From Candidatus Accumulibacter proximus (GTDB taxonomy: Bacteria; Pseudomonadota; Gammaproteobacteria; Burkholderiales; Rhodocyclaceae): 64,000 nucleotides of DNA. The DNA lies in contig JADJMH010000037.1 of NCBI GenBank assembly GCA_016709675.1, positions 62,001-126,000 of the forward strand. The letters are read 5' to 3'. This document shows, one piece after another, positions 36,411 to 44,709 of this stretch. Positions within the stretch are counted from its first letter, which is position 1. Each line of letters starts with the position of its first letter. Both the position numbers and the translations under genes were made by a program. The notes under the pieces were generated by a model that was not told the origin of the DNA, did not search any database, and saw only the letters and a list, made by a program, of their open reading frames with translations.

Positions 36411-37123
36411 CTTCACCAGAGGTGCCGCTGATCGTGCTGCGCAGTATCACCAAGAGTTACGGCCAGGGTCAGACAGCATTTCAGGCCTTGAGCGGCGTCG
36501 ACCTCGAAATTCATCCTGGCGAATTCGTCGCGGTAATGGGGCCTAGCGGTTCCGGCAAGTCGACCGCGATGAACCTGCTCGGCTGTCTCGATACGCCGAC
36601 TTCCGGCGAATACCTGTTTCGCGGGATCCATGTCGAACGCCTTGACCGGAACCAGCGCGCCTTGTTGCGCCGTAACTGCCTGGGCTTTGTCTTTCAGGGC
36701 TTCAACTTGCTAGCGCGGACTTCGGCGCTGGAAAATGTCGAGCTACCCCTGCTCTATCGCGGTGAAGAGCTGGCCGCCCGGCACGCTGCCGCCAAGGCCG
36801 CGCTGGCCCGCGTCGGGCTGGATGGCTGGGAAACGCACACCCCTGCCGAGCTCTCGGGTGGCCAGCAACAGCGTGTCGCCATCGCCCGCGCCATCGTCAC
36901 CAATCCGCTGGTGCTGCTGGCCGATGAACCAACCGGCAACCTCGACAGCAAGCGCAGCCACGAAATCATGGAACTGCTAACCAAGCTGAATGGCGAACAA
37001 GGTATTACGGTGATCATGGTGACGCATGAGCCGGACATGGCGGCCTATGCGCGGCGCATCGTGCACTTTGTCGATGGTCAGGTAGCGCAAGATGAAACCC
37101 AGGCGGCAACAATATGCTCCTGA
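36407..37123 (+). CDS. ABC exporter ATPase, MacB/LolD type
   Basis: A 238-residue ATPase with Walker A GPSGSGKST, Q-loop FVFQGFNLLARTSALENVELPL, signature LSGGQQQR, Walker B VLLADEPTG and the H-loop MVTHEPDM. In E. coli MacB the ATPase and permease are one chain; here they are two genes overlapping by 10 bp. The 'GFVFQGFNLL' and 'LENVELPLLY' words are typical of the MacB/LolD/FtsE group. It works with the next gene and the adaptor as a tripartite exporter. Confidence 0.93.
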   Translation: MTSPEVPLIVLRSITKSYGQGQTAFQALSGVDLEIHPGEFVAVMGPSGSGKSTAMNLLGCLDTPTSGEYLFRGIHVERLDRNQRALLRRNCLGFVFQGFNLLARTSALENVELPLLYRGEELAARHAAAKAALARVGLDGWETHTPAELSGGQQQRVAIARAIVTNPLVLLADEPTGNLDSKRSHEIMELLTKLNGEQGITVIMVTHEPDMAAYARRIVHFVDGQVAQDETQAATICS

Positions 37124-38322
37124 ACGCCCTGCTACTCGCCCTGCGCGAAATCCGCTGCAACCTGATGCGTTCGTTTCTGACGGTGCTCGGCATCGTCATC
37201 GGCGTCGCAGCGGTGATTACCATGGTGACGCTGGGCAACGGCGCGACGCAGATGGTCGCCGACCAGATTTCCAGTCTCGGCAGCAACCTGCTGATGGTCA
37301 TGCCGGGGCAGCGCCTCGGACCGGGGCGCGACAGCGCCGGTGCACCGAAATTCAAGATCGTCGATGTCGAGGCTATCGAGCAGCAGGTCAATGGCTTGCT
37401 GGCCGTGGCGCCGGTGGTCGGCAGCTCGGTGACGTTGGTCGCCGGCACGCAGAACTGGTCGTCCACGGTCAACGGTACGATCAATGCCTATCTCATTGCC
37501 GGCAACTGGAAGCTGGCCGCCGGCCGCCAATTCAGCGACGACGAGGAACGCGCCGGCAAAGCCGTTTGCATCATCGGCAACACCGTCAAGAAGGAATTGT
37601 TCGGTGGCCAGAGTCCACTCGGTAACAGCATCCGGGTCAAGGCCTTCGACTGCGAGGTGATCGGCGTGCTGGCCGCCAAGGGGCAGGGCGGCATGGGCCA
37701 GGACCAGGACGATACCGTGCTGATCCCCATGCGTACCGCCCAGCGCCGGCTGACGGGCACGCTCGATGTCGGCAGCATCATGGTTTCGCTCAAGGACACT
37801 ACCGATTCGGCGGTCGTTATGACGCAACTGCGCAGCCTGTTGCGCGAGCGGCGTAAACTGGACGACAACGTCGATGACAGTTTCAACGTGATGGACACCA
37901 AGCAGATTGCCGAAACGCTGTCCGGCACCATCCGCACGATGACCGCGCTGCTCGGCGCGGTGGCTGCGGTCAGCCTGCTGGTCGGCGGCATCGGCATCAT
38001 GAACATCATGCTGGTTTCGGTCACCGAGCGGACGCGCGAAATCGGCATCCGGCTGGCCATCGGCGCGCTTGAACACGAAGTGCTGCTCCAGTTCCTGATC
38101 GAGGCCGTCGTGCTCTCGGCCTTCGGCGGACTGGTCGGCGTCGCGCTTGCCTTCGTCGCCTGCCTCGGCTTGTCGACGCTGATGCACATGCCTTTCCTAT
38201 TCAATCCCGCCATCAATCTCACCGCCTTCGGCTTCTCGGCGGCCATCGGCGTCATCTTCGGCTACGTGCCAGCCCGCCGCGCCGCACAACTCGACCCAAT
38301 TGCCGCGTTGCGACATGAATAA
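37114..38322 (+). CDS. ABC exporter permease, MacB type
   Basis: A 402-residue permease. An N-terminal membrane helix with RSFLTVLGIVIGVAAVITMV precedes a large periplasmic MacB_PCD domain (about 45-260), then the FtsX core with three C-terminal helices (ALLGAVAAVSLLVGGIGIMN, LIEAVVLSAFGGLVGVALAF, and one ending YVPARRAAQLDPIAALRHE). The words GIGIMNIMLVSVTERTREIG and ARRAAxLDPIxALRxE are standard for MacB permeases. Four efflux genes follow the sensor kinase with almost no gaps; the operon ends here, before a repeat-rich gap. Confidence 0.93.
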   Translation: MLLNALLLALREIRCNLMRSFLTVLGIVIGVAAVITMVTLGNGATQMVADQISSLGSNLLMVMPGQRLGPGRDSAGAPKFKIVDVEAIEQQVNGLLAVAPVVGSSVTLVAGTQNWSSTVNGTINAYLIAGNWKLAAGRQFSDDEERAGKAVCIIGNTVKKELFGGQSPLGNSIRVKAFDCEVIGVLAAKGQGGMGQDQDDTVLIPMRTAQRRLTGTLDVGSIMVSLKDTTDSAVVMTQLRSLLRERRKLDDNVDDSFNVMDTKQIAETLSGTIRTMTALLGAVAAVSLLVGGIGIMNIMLVSVTERTREIGIRLAIGALEHEVLLQFLIEAVVLSAFGGLVGVALAFVACLGLSTLMHMPFLFNPAINLTAFGFSAAIGVIFGYVPARRAAQLDPIAALRHE

Positions 38323-39040
38323 TCAACAACGAATCGCCTCAGTCATGGTGGACACCACTCAGCCGCTCTACGCAGGATGCTGAACTCAGATCAGTATCAC
38401 AGCGGGTGTCAGCTGATCAGGAGGTTGCGTTCACCAGATAACAAAGCAAAGCTGCCGCTTTGGCCCTCTCAAGGCTGAACGGCAGGTAGGCGCCACATTG
38501 CCGCCTGGTCGCGAATGATGGGGCAACCGCCGCTGAGGCCGACGAGCACTTATAGGCCGTCTGGCAGGTTTCAGAGCGAACCGGCCGCCTGGGTGACCGC
38601 TCAGGCGGAACGGCGAAGGTCGGCAATTGGCCGGTAGGTTGAGGCCGCCAACGACCGCTTAGTATATTTCCATTGCACAAAGTTGGGTTTGGCCGACCGG
38701 CGGCTATGGAGAAAGCTGATCGACCACTTGGGGTCGGTTGCCGTCACCGAACCACGGGAACCCAGTGGCCGCTTGTGGTCTGGAGCGGCCAGTTCGATGG
38801 GAAACCGCCGAGGCCGAGCATCACCGGCCGGTTAGACTGGAAGCAGGCGTTCAGACTTCGTAGGCCACCGGCTGCATAGCGACCCAGAGCAAACGGTCGA
38901 GGCTCTTGAAAACGGCCAGTTTCGCCAGCACACCAAGTCAAGTCCGCCGAGTAGCATTAGGGCCGTGGGAGGTGCAGGGACCTGCTTGGCCAAGGTTACC
39001 TCGTCAAGCCCAAATATGGCGGCGGAGCCCGATGGTCAGC
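38323..39040. other. Repeat-rich intergenic region
   Basis: About 720 bp without a convincing gene after the efflux operon. It holds the second copy of the dispersed repeat (38731-38848), and several words related by inversion (for example AGGCGGAACGGCGAAGG and ACCGGCCGCCTGGGTGACCGC at about 38580-38620). Confidence 0.55.
38731..38848 (+). repeat. Dispersed intergenic repeat, copy 2
   Basis: Same order and orientation of words as 29098-29215 (GGTCGGTTGCCGTCA, GGTCTGGAGCGGCCAG, AAACCGCCGAGGCCGAGCAT). Confidence 0.7.
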
Positions 39041-39045
39041 CCTCG

Positions 39046-39410
39046 TTGCTTCATGTTCCAGCAGTTCAATCTGATCAAGGGCCTTTCGGCGCAGGAAAAC
39101 GTCATGCCTTAGGCCTACCCGCTCGGCGGCAACTGGCGCGCCCGGCACGCCCGTGCCGAGGCTCTGCTCGCCGACCTGCGCCTGGCGCATTGCCGAACTA
39201 CGGCCATTGAGTACCTCTCGGGCGGCGAGCAGCAGCGTGTCGCCATCGCCCGGGCGTCGATCAACAACCCGCATGTGATCATCGCCGACGAGCCGACCGC
39301 CAACCTCGACACGGCGCTGGCGATGGAATTCATGGCCATTCTCGAGCAGCCGTCCGCGGCCAGCAGGACGGTGATCCTGACCAGCCACGACCCACTGGTC
39401 GTCGGTCGTC
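39046..39410 (+). pseudogene. ABC transporter ATPase, truncated and with an internal stop
   Basis: Coding starts at FMFQQFNLIKGLSAQENV, the Q-loop region, so the Walker A part is missing. A TAG follows at about 39112 (after VMP), then AYPLGGNWRARHARAEALLA, the signature YLSGGEQQRVAIARA, Walker B VIIADEPTANLDT and the H-loop LTSHDPLVV. A frameshift near 39405 ends the similarity. It is of the same MacB/LolD class as the intact ATPase at 36407 but not a close copy. Its upstream end meets the repeat-rich region, which may have replaced the 5' part. Confidence 0.8.
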
Positions 39411-39461
39411 GCTGGTGCATCGGGTGGTCGACCTGCGCGATGTGCGCCGTCGGCACGCTGC

Positions 39462-39859
39462 AGGTCAATGCGTTCGGCTTCCCGGCTCTCCTGGCGCAGA
39501 CCGTCGTTTTCTTCCTGGCTTCGGGCTGGCTGGTCATCAACCACGTCGATACGCGTGCCTGTGACTGCCGACTACTGCGCACAAAGTACGTCCTGCTGTT
39601 GCAGCTGCTGCCTTTCCTGCTCGTTGCCGCGCTGCTTCAGTGGCGCTACTTTGCCGAACTCAGGGCCGACGTCATCACTTCGTGCTGCGGCAACCTGTTC
39701 TTCGACGCGGCGCAGGGGCGCGCCGCCGACGCGGTTGCTGGCGCCGCGCTCCGCTACCATCGGCGACCGCGCCGGCTATCTCGTTGCGCTCTTGTCGGCG
39801 ATCGCTCTTGTCGTCACCATGGCGGCAATGCTCTCCTTCCTCTCGCTTTATGTCTAACG
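39462..39859 (+). pseudogene. Membrane protein of the broken ABC cluster, frameshifted
   Basis: One frame gives hydrophobic segments FGFPALLAQTVVFFLASGWL and YVLLLQLLPFLLVAALLQW, then SCCGNLFFDA. A second frame, needed from about 39755, gives GDRAGYLVALLSAIALVVTM and ends at 39859. The pieces form one membrane protein with at least three helices and a double Cys. No start codon is clear. Its stop overlaps the start of the next gene (ATGTCTAA), indicating a former operon with the ATPase. Confidence 0.5.
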
Positions 39860-40128
39860 AACATCCGCACCACCACTGCCCGCTCTGCGTCCTCAAAGCA
39901 GAGTACGCATGTCGTGGGTACTGGCTGTACCTGCCACTGTTCGTCGGCACCGCCGCCGGGCTCGGCGTCGGTGCCGTGCAACCCTTCGCCCGCATTCCGA
40001 GCCTGCAAAGCGTGGTGCCGGCTTTTGGCAGGAGACTGGCCAGCGTCGCCGCGACCCTGTTCGTCCTCGTCGCTGCCGTCGTGTCGGCGACGATCCTCGA
40101 CTCGCAGATGATTCTGGTCGCTCACTGA
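39850..40128 (+). CDS. Small membrane protein with an HCPLC motif
   Basis: An intact 92-residue protein starting MSNEHPHHHCPLCVLKAEYA. A His-rich N terminus precedes a CPLC (CxxC) motif; two membrane helices follow (YWLYLPLFVGTAAGLGVGAV and VAATLFVLVAAVVSATIL). The His/CxxC head suggests metal or redox chemistry, but no family is firmly recognised. The start overlaps the stop of the frameshifted membrane-protein gene, so it was coupled to it. Confidence 0.6.
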   Translation: MSNEHPHHHCPLCVLKAEYACRGYWLYLPLFVGTAAGLGVGAVQPFARIPSLQSVVPAFGRRLASVAATLFVLVAAVVSATILDSQMILVAH

Positions 40129-40314
40129 GCAACGAGATGTTCGCCAAACGGTCATGACTGTCGAAACGCCCCTGCTCATGAAAGTCATGACCGTTTGGCC
40201 GGCGGCTGAAGCACGCTGCGCGCCGCCATCGCCTCTCGCCGTGCCAGCAAGAAACGATTCAATGGTCGCCAGACAACTGGCAAGCGCCACCAACTCCAGC
40301 AAGGGAGTCGTGTA

Positions 40315-41508
40315 ATGAGCCAAAGGAAAAAGCAGGCACCGCCAATGCCGGTAGACTGGTCAGCGCTCCTGGCGCCTGAAAACGCCGCAGAGCTGCGCGC
40401 GTTTGCGCGCACCATCGTCAGCCAACCCGAGTTGGTCAGGGCCCTCGAGCGTGGCTTCAACGCCCGCAAGCCCGCTGGCGAAAGACACTGGCAAGGCGCA
40501 CCCGCTGACGAGGACTTTGGCAACACGATCACCGCCAGCCATGCGGAGCTGCAGGCCTTTCTCGGCAGCATGCTGCCGGGGCAGCAGCTTGCCGTCTTCT
40601 GCACGTTCATCAATCATGGCGCCGAGCAGACCGTCGAATCTGGCACGCTTGATCCGCGGGCCGGCCGCGTGCTCTGGGATCGCTGGAGCGGCACGCTGGA
40701 TGAGCCGGTAATCGCCTTCGCGGCGATCGCACCACTTTTCGATCAGAAAGAATACCGCTACGAAGCGAAGCCCGCAGCGATCCCGGATCCACCCCTGTAC
40801 CATTATCACCCGGAACGTTTCCAGGCCTTCCATGCCTGCGCTGAACAGATCGGCAAGATCTTCCGCCACAAGGTGGACGCCCGCTCGGGCGAGCTGACCA
40901 TCGACCTGCTCAACGAGCTGATCCGCCCGGTGGTAGACGAAATGAACAACAAGGGCATGCGCTACCCGCGAAAACTCAAGGCAGCCGTTTCCACTTCGCC
41001 CCTGGTCATGGAATCGATGCAACATCTGATGACCGCCTACGGTCGTTTCGTACAGGCGGGGCGACAGATCATCGATTTTCCGCCGTCGCTCCTGGACCTG
41101 CTCGCCAGGACCGAGGTAGACGACATCCCCCTGAACACCATCAGGATGCCCTACGCAGCCCAGTATCTCCATTTCGGGCCGCAGCCCGATCTTGAACTGG
41201 AGGCGGGCTGGCTGGTTGATGGCGCCTATGTCGAAGCGGTTGGCGAGGCCGGCGATGTCTGCTTCACGGTCACCGCCGTACCGACCGATCGCCAGCTATC
41301 CCGACTCTGGTTCGAAATTCCCGAACCCTATTACCGGCAGGACCTGGTCGGCGATTACCGGACGAGCGATCTGGCTACCGCCATCGACAGCCAGTTGTCA
41401 GACCGGCTCAACGAACTCAATCAGCGGCTCGACCAACCCCGTGGCGACATCACCGAGCAACTGGCTACTGGCCTGAGCGAAAAGGGAGAGGTAAGGCGAT
41501 ATCGTTGA
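40315..41508 (+). CDS. Uncharacterised protein, 397 residues
   Basis: The intact frame lies behind a GGGAG Shine-Dalgarno sequence (ATG at 40315). It is a soluble, mixed alpha/beta protein without signal peptide or membrane segment. Distinct segments are ENAAELRAFARTIVSQPELV, LPGQQLAVFCTFINHGAEQT, PPLYHYHPERFQAFHACAEQ, LIRPVVDEMNNKGMRYPRKL and WFEIPEPYYRQDLVGDYRTS. I do not recognise the family. The last residues (EVRRYR) lie close to the ISAzo13 element, so the natural C terminus may have been clipped. Nothing around it indicates function. Confidence 0.6.
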   Translation: MSQRKKQAPPMPVDWSALLAPENAAELRAFARTIVSQPELVRALERGFNARKPAGERHWQGAPADEDFGNTITASHAELQAFLGSMLPGQQLAVFCTFINHGAEQTVESGTLDPRAGRVLWDRWSGTLDEPVIAFAAIAPLFDQKEYRYEAKPAAIPDPPLYHYHPERFQAFHACAEQIGKIFRHKVDARSGELTIDLLNELIRPVVDEMNNKGMRYPRKLKAAVSTSPLVMESMQHLMTAYGRFVQAGRQIIDFPPSLLDLLARTEVDDIPLNTIRMPYAAQYLHFGPQPDLELEAGWLVDGAYVEAVGEAGDVCFTVTAVPTDRQLSRLWFEIPEPYYRQDLVGDYRTSDLATAIDSQLSDRLNELNQRLDQPRGDITEQLATGLSEKGEVRRYR

Positions 41509-41566
41509 TTGTTCATACCGTTGTATGCGATATTCCGAGTCAGTTCTCAGATTGTAGGAGTCACTG

Positions 41567-42640
41567 ATGAGGGTCGCCACGGTAACTGAAGAGAAAGTTT
41601 CTCTGGAAGCCAGTCATCTTGAAGATATCCGGCTTGCGTCTAGCAAGATGACGGGGTCGGAGCGAAGGGCGTTTCAGGCGGAGATGGCATTGAAGTACTG
41701 TAGTGGCAGCGCTCGGTGCGCAGAGGACGTTTTCGGCTGGAGTCGGCAGGCCGTGCGGCTTGGTCTGCATGAGAAACGCACCGGGATCGTTTGTGTGGGG
41801 CATCACGCGTTTTGCGGTGCGAAATTATGGGAGAAGAAACACCCGGAGGTGGCGGAAGTGTTGAACCGGAACGGGTACCGGCTGCGTCCGGTGCTCAAGG
41901 CCAAACCCCAAAAAAAGTCCCCGAAACCGACGCCATCTTCGCCAACATCCGGGAACATGACCGAGATTGCCAAGGCGAAGCCGTCATGCGCCTGAGCATG
42001 GACTGCAAGGCTGACGGTGAATATTGGCGACTACTCGCGCGGAGGCAAGACGCGGGGTGACAACCGGGCGGCCGACCACGACATGGGGTGCGAGGAAAAA
42101 CACACGCCGTTTGGTGTCGTCAACGAAGACAGTGGCTCCCTTCATCTGTCCTTCGGGAGCTCGGCGAAGACCAGCGATTTCATCATCGACAGTCTCTACG
42201 CCTGGTGGGAGCGTCAAGCCCCGGAGGAGTGTGCTCGCGTCACACACATCCAGATCAAGGCCGACAACGGACCGGAGAGCAATGGCCGGCGCACGCAGTT
42301 TCTCAAACGCATGGTCGAGTTCGCCGATCACATCGGCAAGTCCATCCGCCTCCTTTACTATCTGCCGTACCACAGCAAATACAATCCGGTGGAGCGTTGC
42401 TGGGGAATCCTGGAACAGCACTGGAACGGCGCCAAGCTGACCGATGCCCAAACGATGCCGGAGTGGGCCAAGAGCATGACCTGGAAAGGCGTTCATCCCG
42501 TCGTCGAACTGAGCCGAATGGTCTATGAGAAAGGAGTCACGGTGGCCAGGGATGCCATGCAAGCTGTCGAGTCCCGGCTACAACGAAACCCGCTCCTACC
42601 CAAGTGGGACATCCTGATCCGACCGGCCTCGACGGGATGA
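41567..42640 (+). pseudogene. ISAzo13-family transposase in three frame segments
   Basis: Segment 1 (41567-41995) starts MRVATVTEEKVSLEASHLED and contains ALKYCSGSARCAEDVFGWSR. At CCCCAAAAAAAG (about 41907-41918) coding moves to the -1 frame (KKVPETDAIFANIREHDRD, MRLSMDCKA), then near 42011 back to the first frame (VNIGDYSRGGKTRGDNRAAD, HIQIKADNGPESNGRR, LPYHSKYNPVERCWG, to the stop at 42640). The catalytic segments are clear. The first shift sits on the heptamer A AAA AAG, a well-known -1 slippery sequence in zero-frame register; the second looks like a one-base insertion. Ends of the element were not resolved. Confidence 0.75.
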
Positions 42641-42702
42641 CTATTTGTGGCAATCACCTTAGGTGTTAACGGCTGCTTCCACGTCATAGCAGCTGTTGAT
42701 GC

Positions 42703-44638
42703 CTAGGTAGCAGGGAGGCGACGAACGAGCGAGTCCATATACCGCTCGAAAAGTTGGTCAGGGTTCTGTTTGAAGAGGCGACTACGCCCCGTGTTCTTCA
42801 ATATGAGAACCCCCACGATATGGGCGAAAACCGCACTCGTCTCGATAACGGCCTGCTCGGTACTCAATCCCAAGGCTTCCAGTTGAAGCTGAACCGGCTG
42901 CAGTGCGGCCAACAACTGCCCGTTCAATTCGTGGTTGAGTTCCGGTGTCAGCCCTCGGGGTTTCATGCCATCAAACAGGTAGAAGCCCAAGTCCAGTTCC
43001 TTGGGATTCTCACGGTAGAAGACATAGAAGGCTTCAGCCTTGGCTCGGAGCAACTCCGTAGCTGATGACGAATCACTCCACCCCTTGGCAGCTTCGACCA
43101 CCTGATTGAGCCGCTCTAAGGACTCACCGAGCAAGGCGCCATAAATCTCTTCGAGGTTGGCGAAGTAGCTGTAAATGGCACCCGGCGTATAGCCCGCCCG
43201 CTTGGCAATTTCTCGGGTTTAGTCCGTTCCGTGTGGAATGGGGAGGAAACGGGCGAAGGGAGGGGCGGGCAAATGGGTAAGTTTTCCAGCGACGAGGTAG
43301 GCCATGGCGATGAAGTTCGGGTGGCTACGCGGGCATTGTGTTTGCCGGCCTGGAAGCCATTGAGTACGCCCGGAAGATGCTTGGTATGGTCCTGCCGAGG
43401 GGGGGTGTGGGGCCGCGCCCGCCCCACCGGCGCCGCGGCGGGGGGGGGGGGGGGGGCCCGGGCCGCGGGGGCGGGGGGGGCGGGGGCGGGGCCCGCGCGC
43501 CGCGGCGGGGGGGGGGGGGGCGCGGGGGGGGCGGGGGGGGGGGGTGGTCTGGGTTTGCTTGACGGTCCAGCGGCGGGTTTCTTTGCAGGCTCCAGCGGGT
43601 GCCCTTGAGTTCGGTTCGCCCGGCGCACCTCGTCCAGCGCCTTGCTGCTCAGGCGACCACTGAAAGCGGTCGAAGCAGCCGGCCGAAAGGTCGGCGGCGC
43701 CGAAAAGCACCTCTGTCCATGCTCAAATCGGTAATCGCGCCGGTTGGCCGCCGCTCGGCGAGATCGCTGGCGAACTTCCCCAGCGTGGCCTTATCTCGAC
43801 CGGGCGTGGCAAACGGGGCGCATCAAGATCGGACGTCTGGCCGCGCTTACTGGCGGTCTCATCGACGCCGACGGCACGAACCTCGGCATGACTCTGGCGG
43901 CGCCCGCCCGCGGCCCATGTCGATGACGCGCCACAGTCTGGGACTGCGAACGCAGCACCGCCAGTACCGACATGGTCGGTGCCACCAGCGTCAACGCCGA
44001 ACAACAGCGTGAAATGACTCCTTGCGCGCCCAGGGCACAGGGTTTGCGTCACCTGCCCGGTACAGGCGACTCGCGGTACCTCGGCATGCAGATGGGCTTC
44101 GTACTCGAAGAAATCCAGATGCCGCCAGGAGCGGGGGGGGGGGGGGGGGCCCCGCTCCACAGGCGGGACAGGCATGACGGCCGCGCCGAACTTCACCTGG
44201 AGTCGATCCGTCCAGCGTGTAAAGGTCACTTGATCCACCTGCCAAGGCGCGACGAGGCCCAGGGCCTGGTGAACAGCGTTTCAATCATGAGGAACCGGTC
44301 GGAAGAGGAAAGGCCGCCTCATGCCGAGGCCGGCAGACTGCCTCCCTCGGCAAAGAGGAAGCGGCGCGGGGGGAGGCGGTGGGCGAGGTCCGGCTAGCCG
44401 ACCGCTCGACATCACCTCCCCTCAAACGCCTCTCGTCCGTTTCCACACGAAACGGCATAGAGCCAATTTCTCGCAAGCTCGCACCATCCAACCCCAGTTC
44501 AAAAAAAGCTGAGCGTGCCGCATCCAGGATGAGCGACCGCCTTGCCTGATTGAGCGTGCTTTCTCTAGCCGCACGAGTTTCAGCGGCGGTGGCGCCTTTT
44601 CTTGCACCGCTTTTCCGGATTACCGTTGACCTTTCCAT
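42703..44638 (-). pseudogene. TetR-family repressor split by ISL3 copy B
   Basis: The N-terminal part (from the ATG at 44638) reads MERSTVIRKSGARKGATAAE, then LILDAARSAFFELGLDGASLREI at the IS junction. It resumes at 43214 as EIAKRAGYTPGAIYSYFANL-EEIYGALLGESLERL and runs to the stop at 42703. Removing 43215-44464 and one 8-bp repeat (AATTTCTC) restores a ~210-residue TetR protein with an intact helix-turn-helix. It is divergent from the dehydratase-family gene at 44710, whose promoter region carries a palindrome suited to a TetR dimer, so it very likely repressed that gene and itself. Confidence 0.9.
43215..44464 (-). mobile_element. ISL3-family insertion sequence, copy B, degenerate
   Basis: Bounded by the same inverted repeats as copy A and flanked by the exact 8-bp duplication AATTTCTC (43207-43214 and 44465-44472). 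It is 1,250 bp against 1,436 bp in copy A because of many 1-20 bp deletions, and has G/C runs at about 43437-43545 and 44131-44150. No transposase frame longer than ~60 residues of ISL3 sequence survives; fragments such as SWRHLDFFEYEAHLHAEVPR remain. Confidence 0.9.
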
Positions 44639-44664
44639 AAGACAAATTCTACACTGCTCTTGAA

Positions 44665-44681
44665 ATTGAACACTGTTCAAT
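44665..44681. promoter_or_regulatory. Palindromic operator candidate between tetR and the dehydratase-family gene
   Basis: ATTGAACACTGTTCAAT is a perfect 7-bp inverted repeat around ACT, 28 bp before the ATG at 44710 and 26 bp before the tetR start at 44638. Its position and symmetry fit a TetR-family operator controlling both genes. Confidence 0.75.
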
Positions 44682-44709
44682 CCAATAAGCGTTATAGAAG
44701 GGAATCGTT

